Shown here piece by piece: positions 16,440-25,241 of a DNA stretch of 33,119 bases. How positions within the stretch are numbered: position 1 is the first letter of the stretch; every line of letters starts with the position of its first letter. The DNA lies in the NCBI GenBank assembly GCA_900766165.1, contig CAAFUK010000101.1, positions 1 to 33,119 on the forward strand, in the 5' to 3' direction. The notes beneath the pieces were generated by a model. That model saw only the letters and a list, made by a program, of their open reading frames with translations, did no database searches and had not been told where the DNA came from. The translations under genes were made by a program, and so were the position numbers. Source of the stretch: an uncultured Collinsella sp. (GTDB lineage: Bacteria; Actinomycetota; Coriobacteriia; Coriobacteriales; Coriobacteriaceae).

Positions 16440-18221
16440 TTAGAGGCGGGCGAGGTCGTAGGCTTGGGCGGCTGACTCGCCGGCACAGATGAGGTTGGTT
16501 GTGGCTTCTTGCGGATCGAGTGCCTGTTCCAGGTCCATGGGCTTGCGGCAAATCGGCAAAACCAAGTCGATACCCTGCTCATACACCGTGTCCAGGCTGA
16601 CGGCACGACCGCCCACGACGGCGACCACCGGCTTGCCATATCGCTTCGCGCGGCGGGCCACGCCCACCGGTGCCTTACCGGCGGCGGACTGCTCATCCAT
16701 ATTGCCCTCGCCCGTTATGACCAGGTCGACATCGCGCACGCGCTCGTCAAATCCAATCAGATCGAGCACTGTCTCCACGCCCGAGCGCAACTCGGCGCCG
16801 AGCGCCAACAGCGCGGCACCCAGACCACCGGCGGCACCAGCGCCGGGCACGCCGAGCACCGAGCCAAATGTCCGTGCACCCTCGGGCACACGCAACAGCT
16901 CCTGGGCTCGCGCCTCGGCAATTGCCGCATCAAGCAGGCGGCCGTAGCCGACCATCCAACCGTCGTACCTGCGCAGCGCCTCGGCGTCACCCGTCGGCAA
17001 ACCCTTCTGCCCGCCAAACACCGCCAGTGCACCGCGACGCCCCACGAGCGGATTCTCGACATCGGAAAGCACCACGACACGCGCGCCGTTCAGCGCCCGA
17101 AGCGCTGGCGCCAAATCGATACTCACCACGTGTTCGAGACCCGCGAGACCGGGAGCGATATCGCGGCCGTGCTCATCGACAAGGCGCGCGCCCAGCGCCT
17201 GCAGCATACCGGCGCCACCATCGTTGGTGGCGCTGCCGCCCAAACCAATATAGATAGTCTTTGCGCCCGCGCGAACCGCGCAAAGCATGAGCTCGCCCAC
17301 ACCGTAGGTTGTGGCCGCCAACGCCGACGACTCCGTGCAAGGCGAATACCCAATGCCAGCCGCCTCGGCCATCTCGATGACCGCGGACTCACGCTCGACA
17401 TCAACCAGCATCCGGGCAGGCACACGCTCGCCCAAGGGACCTGCAACCTCGCAGGTCACAAGCTCGCCACCGCAGGCGGCAACGGCATCGAGCGTTCCCT
17501 CACCACCATCTGCCAGCGGCAATGTGCGCACCTCGGCATCGGGCCAAACGCGTCGTACGCCTTCGGCAACCGCCGCCTCTGCCTGCGCACTCGAAACACT
17601 ACCCTTAAAGGAGTCGATCGCCAGCAGCACACGGCGGGGCCGGCGGCACGCAGGACCAAAGTTGAGCGCCTCAACGGCGATATCTTCGGCACACGCGAGC
17701 GCCTCGGCATGAGCGGCATGCGCCTCAAGATCGGCCCCGCAACCGCAGCCAGCACCATCGGTGCCACGCAGCCCACTAAAATAGCTGCTCAACACCTCAC
17801 GACACTCGTCTGCCAGCACGCCGGCGGTCACATTAAACCGATGATTCAGGCGCGAGTCGGCATTCAAATCGTATAGGGATCCCAACGCGCCCGCCTTGGC
17901 GTCGCTCGCGCCATACACGCAGCGCCCCACGCGCGCGTTGACCATAAGCCCCGCACACATGCAGCAGGGTTCAAGCGTCACGTAGACCGTGCAATCGGAA
18001 AGGCGCCAGCGGTCAAGCGCGTGGGCAGCGGCGCACAGGGCCGCGAACTCTGCATGCGCCGAAGGGTCCTGGTCGAGCTCGCGACGATTATGCGCCCGCG
18101 CGACAATCTCGCCCGCGCGCACCACCACGGCACCAATCGGTACCTCGCCCACCGCCGCGGCGGCGCGAGCCTCCGCCAGCGCCTCGCGCATGAACTTCTC
18201 GTCGATTTCGGTGATCGTCAT
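16440..18221 (-). CDS. tadA: Fusion of tRNA adenosine deaminase (TadA) and glycerate kinase
   Basis: The chosen start is ATG 18221 with GGGAAGG upstream, giving 593 residues. Residues 1 to about 153 are TadA: the zinc and catalytic motif HAE at 56-58 and PCCMC at 85-89. This enzyme makes inosine at the wobble position of tRNA-Arg(ACG). A Cys/Ala-rich linker of about 40 residues follows. From about residue 192 to the end is a GlxK/GckA-type glycerate 2-kinase: AIDSFKGS, PLADGGEGT, GLGGSATNDGGAGML and TGEGNMDEQSAAGK are family signatures. That domain phosphorylates glycerate to enter glycolysis. Both parts look intact in one uninterrupted frame. The functional link between them is not obvious; the fusion may be only a translational joining of neighbours. 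Confidence 0.92.
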   Translation of the reverse strand: MTITEIDEKFMREALAEARAAAAVGEVPIGAVVVRAGEIVARAHNRRELDQDPSAHAEFAALCAAAHALDRWRLSDCTVYVTLEPCCMCAGLMVNARVGRCVYGASDAKAGALGSLYDLNADSRLNHRFNVTAGVLADECREVLSSYFSGLRGTDGAGCGCGADLEAHAAHAEALACAEDIAVEALNFGPACRRPRRVLLAIDSFKGSVSSAQAEAAVAEGVRRVWPDAEVRTLPLADGGEGTLDAVAACGGELVTCEVAGPLGERVPARMLVDVERESAVIEMAEAAGIGYSPCTESSALAATTYGVGELMLCAVRAGAKTIYIGLGGSATNDGGAGMLQALGARLVDEHGRDIAPGLAGLEHVVSIDLAPALRALNGARVVVLSDVENPLVGRRGALAVFGGQKGLPTGDAEALRRYDGWMVGYGRLLDAAIAEARAQELLRVPEGARTFGSVLGVPGAGAAGGLGAALLALGAELRSGVETVLDLIGFDERVRDVDLVITGEGNMDEQSAAGKAPVGVARRAKRYGKPVVAVVGGRAVSLDTVYEQGIDLVLPICRKPMDLEQALDPQEATTNLICAGESAAQAYDLARL

Positions 18222-18272
18222 CGTTCGCCTTCCCTGTTGCAAATTCAAAACGATGCTATCATTACGACTCAC

Positions 18273-18362
18273 GGAGAGATGGCAGAGCGGTTGAATGCGG
18301 CGGTCTTGAAAACCGTTGAGCGCGAGAGCGTTCCGGGGGTTCGAATCCCCCTCTCTCCGCCA
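18273..18362 (+). tRNA. tRNA-Ser(UGA)
   Basis: The acceptor arms GGAGAGA and TCTCTCC pair, followed by G and an encoded CCA. The anticodon loop CTTGAAA gives anticodon TGA at 18307-18309. There is a long variable arm of the class II type, and the T-loop GTTCGAATC. It ends four bases before the stop codon of the convergent TetR gene. Confidence 0.97.
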
Positions 18363-18365
18363 CTT

Positions 18366-18962
18366 TTAGTGATGCACCGGCGTCATGGTCCGCTCAAACA
18401 GCGCATCGACCACGTCGGCCATCTCGGGTCGACGCTCAAGATCGTGGCCCGATTCCCACCAGTTTGTGAACAGTCGAATAATGCCGCCGGCGATAAACTC
18501 CGATGTCGTCTCGAGCGATACGGGGGCCAAGGCATCCTCGGCAAGCACGTTCATCACACGCTCGCGGATGGAGCGAGCAATGCGGTCGCAAATAACGTTG
18601 GTCAACATGCCCGACATGCTGCTTGCCAAAATGTTATCCATGAGCCGCTCGTGCGTCAGAATCAAATCCATAGCATCGTCCAAAATCGCGTGCCGAAGCG
18701 CGCGCACGTCCTCGGCAGATACCGCGCCGGCCTCATCGGGCTGTTTTTGCGGCAAGCCCGACATGAGCTCATCGATATAAAAGGCAAAGTAATCGTTCTT
18801 GTCGCGAAAGTGCTTGTAGAACGTCGTGCGGCGAATCATGGCGCGGTCGCACAGCATGGCAACCGTCAGGTCCTCAAAACGATGCTCCTCGAGAAGCTCG
18901 GTGAAGGCATCGAACAGGGCGCGGTAGGTTTTCTTAATGCGAAGGTCCACTGGTATCGCCAT
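18366..18962 (-). CDS. TetR-family transcriptional regulator
   Basis: The product has 198 residues from ATG 18962. Residues about 10-60 form the TetR DNA-binding domain: the helix-turn-helix LTVAMLCDRAMIRRTTFYKHF followed by DKNDYF. The rest is a helical ligand or dimerisation domain of the kind often found in Firmicutes-like TetR proteins. The start is not certain: GAGG touches this ATG directly, and GTG at 18947 would have a spacing of about 12. It lies divergent to lemA and convergent with the serine tRNA. No obvious efflux or enzyme partner is adjacent, so the target is unknown. Confidence 0.88.
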   Translation of the reverse strand: MAIPVDLRIKKTYRALFDAFTELLEEHRFEDLTVAMLCDRAMIRRTTFYKHFRDKNDYFAFYIDELMSGLPQKQPDEAGAVSAEDVRALRHAILDDAMDLILTHERLMDNILASSMSGMLTNVICDRIARSIRERVMNVLAEDALAPVSLETTSEFIAGGIIRLFTNWWESGHDLERRPEMADVVDALFERTMTPVHH

Positions 18963-19085
18963 CCTCAGGGCAAAGACAACACTCGTCAATCTGTCGCATA
19001 TCTTACACCTGTACCTCGCGCGCTTTGCCCCGGTGCCGCCCCCGCCGAGGCCGACCCCGCCGAAAACATAACGCTTGCCGGAAAG

Positions 19086-19115
19086 TTCGGCACGGCAAAA
19101 CGTTGCGGGTATACT
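19086..19115 (+). promoter_or_regulatory. Promoter of lemA
   Basis: TTCGGC (19086-19091) and TATACT (19110-19115) are 18 bases apart, about 61 bases before the lemA start. Confidence 0.55.
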
Positions 19116-19176
19116 AGTAGCGTTATACCAACGGCAGCTGGCGCATGCCGCCGCGGCCATTCGAAACGGAGACATC

Positions 19177-19728
19177 ATGATTACCGTCATCATCGGCATC
19201 GTTGTTGTCATTGTGATTGTCTGCGCCATCGCCGGCATTTACAACAACATGGTCACCAAGCGTAACCGCATCGATAACGCCTGGCAGAACATCGATACGC
19301 AGCTGCAGCGCCGCAACGACCTGATCCCCAACCTGGTCGAGACCGTCAAGGGCTACGCCAAGCACGAGCAGGAGACGCTCTCCGCCGTGATCAGCGCGCG
19401 TAACACCGCCGTCAAGGCCACCACGCCCGAGGCCAAGATGGAAGCCGACAACGTGCTGACCGGTGCGCTGCGTCAGCTCTTCGCCGTAGCCGAAGCCTAC
19501 CCCGATCTTAAGGCAAACACCAACTTTACGCAGCTGCAGGCATCGCTCGAGGATACCGAGAACAAGATTAGCTACGCACGCCAGAGCTACAACGATTGCG
19601 TGCTCAGCTACAACAACGCCATTCAGACGTTCCCGGCTGTCATCTTTGCCGGCATCTTTCAGTTTAAGGAGCGCCAGGGCTTCGAGGCCGCCGAAGCAGC
19701 CCGCCAGGCCCCGACCGTCAAGTTCTAG
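19177..19728 (+). CDS. lemA: LemA family membrane protein
   Basis: The product has 183 residues from ATG 19177, with GGAG upstream. It begins with one membrane helix (residues 2-21, rich in Ile and Val) whose start is the only part outside or in the membrane. The rest is a long helical cytoplasmic domain. The segment NRIDNAWQNIDTQLQRRNDL followed by IPNLVETVKGY is the LemA signature, and YNNAIQTFPAVIFA near the end is also typical. The family is widespread; its role is poorly known, and relatives are linked to stress and membrane protein turnover. The usual partner HtpX is not next to it here. The gene stands alone with its own promoter and terminator. Confidence 0.95.
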   Translation: MITVIIGIVVVIVIVCAIAGIYNNMVTKRNRIDNAWQNIDTQLQRRNDLIPNLVETVKGYAKHEQETLSAVISARNTAVKATTPEAKMEADNVLTGALRQLFAVAEAYPDLKANTNFTQLQASLEDTENKISYARQSYNDCVLSYNNAIQTFPAVIFAGIFQFKERQGFEAAEAARQAPTVKF

Positions 19729-19764
19729 TAGTTTGGCAGTGCATCCTTAATCGGCCAAATGCAT

Positions 19765-19810
19765 AAACCGCCCCATCGAATGCATACTTCGACGGGGCGG
19801 TTTCCTTTTT
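19765..19810 (+). terminator. Terminator of lemA
   Basis: The arms 19765-19780 and 19788-19803 form a stem of about 16 bp with one mismatch, followed by CCTTTTT. Confidence 0.85.
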
Positions 19811-19829
19811 CGCAAAGGTCCCCCTCTAA

Positions 19830-20040
19830 GCGCCGTGCATTTTTAGGAGTATTCAACATAACCAAGAGCTTCGGGCGCCACGATAAGTGCCAAAGACCGC
19901 GAATATCCCTGCAAATCAAACGCTGCCAGCCCATAACCCCGCCCATCATCCGTAGAAAACATCGAGAACTCCCGATTTTTTGCCCGAGGTCGGTATGCAG
20001 GGGCCTTCGATTGCAGAATACTCGCAAAAATGCACGTCGC
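19830..20040. repeat. MITE-like element with 25-bp terminal inverted repeats
   Basis: The ends 19830-19854 and 20016-20040 are inverted copies with three mismatches, built around GTGCATTTTT and GAGTATTC. The enclosed bases hold part of an 84-codon minus-strand frame with no recognisable domain, no good ribosome site and borders set by the repeat. No transposase is inside, so if mobile it depends on another element. Confidence 0.65.
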
Positions 20041-20107
20041 CACCACCCCCACATGGCGCGAACCAAAACAAAAGCGCGACCTTCCTTTCCGGCGCACTCC
20101 GCAGGAC

Positions 20108-20150
20108 GAAAGAACCTCCGCCGCGCGAAGTGCGCAGCGGAGGTTCTTTC
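20108..20150 (-). terminator. Terminator of ilvE
   Basis: The arms 20108-20121 and 20137-20150 are perfect 14-bp complements. The minus-strand 3' arm ends in GGTTCTTTC. Confidence 0.75.
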
Positions 20151-20207
20151 ATGTCCGAGGACGCGCCGGGAGGGAAGGCCGCGCTCGGGCCGGACAGCTA
20201 AGACAGC

Positions 20208-21260
20208 TTACGCGACGGTGTAAACCCAGTTGTGCTTATCCTCGACAGCACCAGACTGGATGCCGGTCAGAGTCTCGCGGAGCTTCTTCATCACAGGGCC
20301 GATCTCGGTGTAGCCAGCCGGGAAGGTCACGGTCTCGTCGGCGCCATAGACCTTGTTGTCGATCTCGCCCACCGGGGAGATGACGGCAGCGGTGCCGCAC
20401 AGGCCGCACTCCACAAAGGTGCCGGCCTTGACCTCGGCCCACTCGACGGGGCGCTGATCGACGGTCATACCCAGGTCCTGAGCAACCTGAACGAGCGAGC
20501 GACGGGTGATGGAGGGCAGGATGGAGTCGGTGTGCGACCGCGGAACGACGAGGGTGCCGTCCTCCTTCACGAACAGGACGTTGGCGCCACCGGTCTCCTC
20601 GACATAGGTGCGGGACTCGGAGTCGAGATACAGGTTCTCGGCATAACCCTCGCGGTGAGCTTCCATCGTGGGCTTGAGGGACATGGCGTAGTTCAGGCCG
20701 GCCTTGATGTTACCGGTGCCGTGCGGTGCCGCACGGTCATACTCGGAAACGCGCAGCTTGACGGGCTTGAGGCCACCCTTAAAGTACGGACCGACCGGGG
20801 TCACGAGAATGCGGAACGTGTACTCAGGAGCGGGAGCCACGCCGATCACGTCACCGGAGCCGATCATAAACGGACGCACGTACAGGGTCGCGCCGGAGCC
20901 GAAGGGCGGAACCCAGGCGGCGTTGGCAGAGACGACCTGCTTGACGGCCTCAACGAACTTGTCCTTGGGGAACGGTGGCATCTCGAGACGCTGGGCAGAG
21001 TTGTACATGCGCTCGGCGTTCATGTCGGGGCGGAAGCAGACGATGCTGCCGTCCTCGGCGGTGTAGGCCTTCAGGCCCTCAAAGACCTCCTGACAGTAAT
21101 GGAAGATGCCGCCGCACTCGGAGACATGCAGGGTGTGGTCGGTGGTCAGGCCGCCCTCGTCCCACTCGCCATCCTTCCAATGGGCCTCGTAGCTGTAATC
21201 GGTCTTCATGTAGCCAAAGCCGAGGCTACCCCAATCGATATCCTTCTTCTCGACAGTCAT
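20208..21260 (-). CDS. ilvE: Branched-chain amino acid aminotransferase
   Basis: The product has 350 residues from ATG 21260; AAGGAG lies seven bases upstream. It is a fold-type IV PLP enzyme that makes or degrades leucine, isoleucine and valine by exchanging the amino group with 2-oxoglutarate. The PLP lysine is K186 in GTGNIKAGLNYA. FEGLKAY (60-66), LYVRPFMIGSG and EETGGANVLFV are class signatures, and length matches the eukaryote-like, longer BCAT subgroup. The 3' end carries the usual GEIDNKVYGADET loop. It is a single-gene unit with its own promoter (21414-21441) and terminator. No other branched-chain genes are nearby. The 150-base leader shows no clear attenuator. Confidence 0.96.
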   Translation of the reverse strand: MTVEKKDIDWGSLGFGYMKTDYSYEAHWKDGEWDEGGLTTDHTLHVSECGGIFHYCQEVFEGLKAYTAEDGSIVCFRPDMNAERMYNSAQRLEMPPFPKDKFVEAVKQVVSANAAWVPPFGSGATLYVRPFMIGSGDVIGVAPAPEYTFRILVTPVGPYFKGGLKPVKLRVSEYDRAAPHGTGNIKAGLNYAMSLKPTMEAHREGYAENLYLDSESRTYVEETGGANVLFVKEDGTLVVPRSHTDSILPSITRRSLVQVAQDLGMTVDQRPVEWAEVKAGTFVECGLCGTAAVISPVGEIDNKVYGADETVTFPAGYTEIGPVMKKLRETLTGIQSGAVEDKHNWVYTVA

Positions 21261-21413
21261 ATGTCGCTCCTTACATACACAGTTGCAAACTCGCGGACCC
21301 GCACGCAAGGACCGAGGCCGGCCGCGTCGCAACGTCGCACGCCCGGAGCGTAGAGCCGGACGGGACACGCGAACAGCATCAAAGCCGATGGCACGTCGAT
21401 TCGCATGCACGAG

Positions 21414-21441
21414 ATTGTACTCCCCGTACGCGTCTGATAAA
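21414..21441 (-). promoter_or_regulatory. Promoter of ilvE
   Basis: On the minus strand TTTATC (21436-21441) and TACAAT (21414-21419) are 16 bases apart. The leader to the start codon would be about 145 nt. Confidence 0.5.
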
Positions 21442-21490
21442 ACGCTTTTCTTTAACTAAGTAAAGTATTTTCATTTGACCGAAACTAAAG

Positions 21491-21520
21491 AGGCCCGCCA
21501 CCGTAAGCGGTGACGGGCCT
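21491..21520 (-). terminator. Terminator of the DedA gene
   Basis: AGGCCCG-CACCG pairs with CGGTG-CGGGCCT around a short loop. The minus-strand side runs into CTTTA. Confidence 0.7.
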
Positions 21521-21549
21521 TGACTGCACGGTTTGCGCGCTGGCTCGAG

Positions 21550-22197
21550 TTACGCGTTCTTTTTGCCCAGCTTAGCCTTAACCAGACCGACCACGGTCGG
21601 GATGATCGACACGGCAACGATGCCGATAATCAGCAGCTCAAAGTGCTCCTGCACAAAGGGAATGCCGCCAAAGAAGTAGCCCAGCAGCGTAAAGACCGTC
21701 GACCAGGTAATGCCGCCCAGCACGTTAAAGACGACAAAGTTGCGCCAGTGCATGCCGCCCATGCCAGCGATAAAGGGCACAAAGGTGCGGATAAACGGGA
21801 AGAAGCGACCCAGGAAGATGGCCAGGTGACCCCACTTGTCCAAGAAGTCCTCGGACTTTTTGATGCGCTCGGGCGTCATGGCCTTAACCTTGCCCGAAGC
21901 GATGATCTTTTTGCCAAAGAAGTGACCGATCATAAAATTGCACTGATCGCCCAAAATGGCAGCGGCCCATGCGGTAGCCAGAAGCGCCACGATGTTAAAG
22001 CCGCCATTGTGGGCAAAGAAACCCGAGGCGAACAGCAGTGAATCGCCGGGAAGGAACGGGAAGAACACCACGCCCGTCTCGATAAAGATGATCAGGAACA
22101 CGCAGCCGTAGGCCATAAGCGGGCCGGCGGCGATCCAGCTGGCAATCGCGGTGCGCGGATCTTTGAGCAGCTCGGCGATAAAATTAATGAAACCCAT
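21550..22197 (-). CDS. DedA-family membrane protein
   Basis: The product has 215 residues from ATG 22197, preceded by GAGAGG. It belongs to the DedA/SNARE-associated (VTT) family of membrane proteins, whose members flip or recycle lipid carriers such as undecaprenyl phosphate or phospholipids. Visible signatures: ETGVVFFPFLPGDSLLFASG near residues 40-60, GRFFPFIRTFVPFIAGMGGM near 130-150 with the conserved Arg, and NVLGGITW. About five hydrophobic segments alternate with re-entrant-like loops, and the tail is short and basic (KAKLGKKNA). It is transcribed away from cysE from a shared intergenic region and towards ilvE, with a terminator in between. The exact lipid substrate cannot be told from sequence. 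Confidence 0.93.
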   Translation of the reverse strand: MGFINFIAELLKDPRTAIASWIAAGPLMAYGCVFLIIFIETGVVFFPFLPGDSLLFASGFFAHNGGFNIVALLATAWAAAILGDQCNFMIGHFFGKKIIASGKVKAMTPERIKKSEDFLDKWGHLAIFLGRFFPFIRTFVPFIAGMGGMHWRNFVVFNVLGGITWSTVFTLLGYFFGGIPFVQEHFELLIIGIVAVSIIPTVVGLVKAKLGKKNA

Positions 22198-22352
22198 GAA
22201 GTAAAACCTCTCAGTTGTGGGCGCGGATACGTCCAAGTTGACCAGTATACGGTTGCGGCGTCCCCTCGTGCGCAACCCCACAAAAGCATGACTCCATTAC
22301 CAGCAAGTTTGCATAACTGACACCTGTCACGCAAAGCCGTGAAAGATTGCTC

Positions 22353-22380
22353 TTCCTAATCCCTAGCGAATCGCTATACT
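22353..22380 (+). promoter_or_regulatory. Promoter of cysE
   Basis: TTCCTA (22353-22358) and TATACT (22375-22380) are 16 bases apart, about 41 bases before the start codon. Confidence 0.5.
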
Positions 22381-22421
22381 TTATTGAATCGCATTGCCAT
22401 GGCGCTAAGGGAGGGCGGCCG

Positions 22422-23126
22422 GTGAGCTTTATCAATACCATTCGCGAGGACATCAAGACCGTCCAGGCACAGGACCCCGCCGCGCAAAACGGCCTGGTCA
22501 TTTTCCTTTCGTACCCCGGTCTGCATGCCAAGTGGAACCACGTACCCGAGCACTGGCTCTGGGAGCACGGTCATCGCTCGCTCGCCCGCGTGCTCTCGCA
22601 AATCACCCGCCACATCACCGGCGTCGAGATTCATCCCGCCGCACAGATCGGCAAGCACTTCTTTATCGACCATGCCATGGGCGTCGTCATCGGCGAGACC
22701 ACCATCGTGGGCGACAACTGCGTGCTCTACCAGGGCGTCACGCTCGGCGGTACCGGCAACGAGACCGGCAAACGCCACCCAACGCTCGGCGATAACGTCA
22801 CCGTGGGCACGGGCGCCAAGGTGCTCGGCAACATCCGCATCGGCAACAACGTCAAAATCGGCGGCAACTCGGTTGTCGTCAAGGACGTGCCCGACAACTG
22901 CACCGTCGTGGGCGTGCCGGGACGCATCATCAAGCGCAACGGCTGCCGTGTGTTCGAGGAGAGTTTCGACGCCAAGCAGCATCGCGAGTACATGCCCGAT
23001 GACGCCGCCGAGCAGTCCGCCCTCAACCGCCAGGGTATCACCGAGAATGCCCGCCGCGTCAAAGAACTCGAGCGAGAGGTGGCCGAGCTCAAGGCCCTCG
23101 TCGCCAAGCTCGCGGACGAACGCTAG
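22422..23126 (+). CDS. cysE: Serine O-acetyltransferase
   Basis: The product has 234 residues from GTG 22422 with AAGGGAGGG upstream. It acetylates serine with acetyl-CoA, the first step in cysteine synthesis. The N-terminal helical part (LSYPGLHAKWNHVPEHWLW) and a left-handed beta-helix of hexapeptide repeats are both present. The catalytic His is H84 in FFIDHAMGVVIGETT; LYQGVTLGGTG and GKRHPTLGDNVTVG bind acetyl-CoA. After the enzyme core (about residue 180) there is an extra charged helical tail that looks like a coiled coil (LEREVAELKALVAKLA). Such tails vary, and this one may replace the usual peptide that docks into cysteine synthase. No cysteine synthase gene is adjacent. Confidence 0.95.
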   Translation: MSFINTIREDIKTVQAQDPAAQNGLVIFLSYPGLHAKWNHVPEHWLWEHGHRSLARVLSQITRHITGVEIHPAAQIGKHFFIDHAMGVVIGETTIVGDNCVLYQGVTLGGTGNETGKRHPTLGDNVTVGTGAKVLGNIRIGNNVKIGGNSVVVKDVPDNCTVVGVPGRIIKRNGCRVFEESFDAKQHREYMPDDAAEQSALNRQGITENARRVKELEREVAELKALVAKLADER

Positions 23127-23160
23127 GGCTGCGAACGGCACAAGCCCGCATCAACACAAG

Positions 23161-23196
23161 AAGGCGCGCCAGGGAATTCATCCCCGGCGCGCCTTT
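23161..23196 (+). terminator. Terminator of cysE
   Basis: AAGGCGCGCC-GGG pairs with CCC-GGCGCGCCTT across a 7-base loop, then TTT. It can also serve the convergent ABC operon. Confidence 0.8.
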
Positions 23197-23233
23197 GCGT
23201 TGATGCGACATGCGGGACTGTCCCTTTGTCACA

Positions 23234-25240
23234 TTATGCGAACTGACTCAGATAGAGGTCGGCATAAGCGCCCTCGGCAGCCAGCAGCTCCTTATGCGTG
23301 CCCTGCTCGATAATGTTGCCGTGATCCATGACCAAGATCAGGTCGGCGTCCACGATCGTCGACAGGCGATGCGCGATCACAAAGCTGGTGCGCCCGCGCA
23401 TAAGCGCATCCATGGCGCGGCCGATGGCAAGCTCGGTGCGCGTGTCCACGCTCGACGTCGCCTCGTCCAGGATGAGAATCGCCGGGTTGTTGAGCAGCAC
23501 GCGTGCGATGGTCAGCAGCTGACGCTGGCCCTGGCTGATGCTTTCGGCATCGTTGGCCACGCGCGTGTCGTAGCCCTGCGGCATGGTACGTACAAAGAAG
23601 TCGACCTGCGCGGCGCGTGCGGCCGCCACGATCTCATCGTGCGTTGCCTCGGGGCAGCCGTAGGCGATGTTTTCGGCAATCGTGCCATCGAACAGCCAGG
23701 CGTCCTGCAGCACCATGCCAAACTGCTGCCGTAGCTCGCCGCGGTCCATGCGGCTCGTATCCACGCCGTCGAGCGTAATACGCCCGCCGTCAATCTCGTA
23801 GAAGCGCATGAGCAAGTTGATGAGCGTCGTCTTGCCTGCGCCCGTGGTTCCCACCACGGCAATCTTCTGGCCCGGCTCGGCGGTAAACGACACGTCGCGC
23901 ATAAGCGGCTTGTCGGGCGAATAACCAAAGCGCACATGCTCAAAGGAGACGCGGCCCTCCACGCGACCCGGCAGCTTGGCGGCCTTGTCCGGCAGCGGAT
24001 CGGCCTCCATCTCGGGCTCATCGAGCAGGTCGAACACGCGCTCTGCACTCGCCAGCGCGCTCTGCAGCGAGTTGAAGGTAAACGACAACTGCGTCATGGG
24101 CTCGGACGCCTCGTAGATAAACTGGAAGAACGCCTGGAACACGCCGACGGTCATGTGACCGGCAACCAGCATGCTGCAGCCCACGAGCGCAATCACGATC
24201 TGCGCCAGGCGACCAATAAAGCGAACCGCAGGTCCGACGGCGTTGATCATAAAGTCGGCCTTGGTACTCACGCGCGCCAGCTCGCCCGAGGCCTCGTGCA
24301 CCTCGGCAGAACTCTGACGCTCGCGGTTAAACGCGCGAATCACCAGACGGCCCGAGTAGCCCTCCTCGACCGCGCTCGTGATTTTGGACACCCACTCCTG
24401 GCGCTCGCCGGTCACGTCATGTGTGCGACGCGAGACCACTTTGGTCATCAGCAGCGACAGCGCCATAAAGAACAAAAAGACGAGCGTGAGCGGCACGCTA
24501 AACACGAACATCACGCTCACGGCGCCCACCACGGTGCCGATCGACACCAGCAGCTGCAGCAGTCCGCGCTGCATACTCTCGGACATCTTGTCCAAGTCGT
24601 TGGTCGCGCGACTGACCACTTCGCCGGGGCGATGCGCGTCAAAGTAGGCGAGCGGCAGACGGTTGAGCTTTTGCGCGATGCGGTTGCGCAGGCGCAGATT
24701 GAGGCGCTCAGCGACGCTCGACATCAAAAAGCTCTGGAGCGCATAGAACGAGGCAGCGGCAGTCCAGATCATAAAGTAGACGAAGATGGTCTTGCCGCAG
24801 TTCTCCCAAGTGATGTTGAAGGTGGTCCCGTTGGCAAACGCCACCTGAATGTGGCCCCACAGCTCATCGATCACGCGGGCGCTATATGCCGGCGCAGCGG
24901 TGTTAAAGATGGCGTAGAACACAATGCTCGCGAACACGATATAGAAGCGCCAATGATCGCCGGCAGCCTCGCTCCACAGGCGGCGCACCGTCGCCCAGGT
25001 GTCGCGGGGTTTCTCGTCCTCGTCCTCGTCGTCCACATCGCGCATGCGCTCTGCCTCGGCGCGGGCGCGCTCGTCCTCGGCGCGCTCGTTTTCCTCGTAC
25101 AGCGCCTGGCGGCGGGCCTCGCGCGCGGCTGCAGCCTTGGCGGCGTCATCCAGCTCGGGTGCCGCGGCAGCCGTTTCCTCGACCAGCCCCGCGGCAACGG
25201 CGTCATCAACGCCGCCCTGCTTCTTGAGCTCCTCGGTCAT
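23234..25240 (-). CDS. ABC exporter half-transporter, catalytically complete subunit
   Basis: The product has 668 residues. ATG 25240 was chosen because GGAGG lies eight bases before it, inside the last codons of the upstream gene. The N-terminus has an unusual charged, Ala/Glu/Arg-rich extension of about 90 residues, probably cytoplasmic. A six-helix exporter membrane domain follows, then the ATPase: Walker A GTTGAGKTT near 461, signature ISQGQRQ near 567, Walker B LILDEATSSVD near 590 with the catalytic Glu, and H-loop IAHRLST. The signature differs from LSGGQ. In heterodimeric exporters such a change sits at the degenerate site formed with the partner's Walker motifs. It pairs with the product of 25242-26978. 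The substrate is unknown; multidrug or peptide export is plausible. Confidence 0.93.
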   Translation of the reverse strand: MTEELKKQGGVDDAVAAGLVEETAAAAPELDDAAKAAAAREARRQALYEENERAEDERARAEAERMRDVDDEDEDEKPRDTWATVRRLWSEAAGDHWRFYIVFASIVFYAIFNTAAPAYSARVIDELWGHIQVAFANGTTFNITWENCGKTIFVYFMIWTAAASFYALQSFLMSSVAERLNLRLRNRIAQKLNRLPLAYFDAHRPGEVVSRATNDLDKMSESMQRGLLQLLVSIGTVVGAVSVMFVFSVPLTLVFLFFMALSLLMTKVVSRRTHDVTGERQEWVSKITSAVEEGYSGRLVIRAFNRERQSSAEVHEASGELARVSTKADFMINAVGPAVRFIGRLAQIVIALVGCSMLVAGHMTVGVFQAFFQFIYEASEPMTQLSFTFNSLQSALASAERVFDLLDEPEMEADPLPDKAAKLPGRVEGRVSFEHVRFGYSPDKPLMRDVSFTAEPGQKIAVVGTTGAGKTTLINLLMRFYEIDGGRITLDGVDTSRMDRGELRQQFGMVLQDAWLFDGTIAENIAYGCPEATHDEIVAAARAAQVDFFVRTMPQGYDTRVANDAESISQGQRQLLTIARVLLNNPAILILDEATSSVDTRTELAIGRAMDALMRGRTSFVIAHRLSTIVDADLILVMDHGNIIEQGTHKELLAAEGAYADLYLSQFA

Positions 25241-25241
25241 G

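Noticed and set aside
16255..16443. 62-codon plus-strand frame
   Set aside because: It starts inside the inverted-repeat element, has no ribosome site and no recognisable protein pattern.
19843..20097. 84-codon minus-strand frame with protein-like composition
   Set aside because: Most of it lies within the 211-bp inverted-repeat element, and no good ribosome site precedes it. Kept only as part of the element.
21261..21420. Attenuator or T-box in the ilvE leader
   Set aside because: No run of Leu/Ile/Val codons, no T-box sequence and no terminator/antiterminator pair could be seen.
23205..23235. GGGACTGTCCCTTTGTCAC as an operator
   Set aside because: It looks like a generic intergenic motif at a gene end, with a loosely similar stretch near 33067. 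Its position after convergent genes gives no regulatory role.
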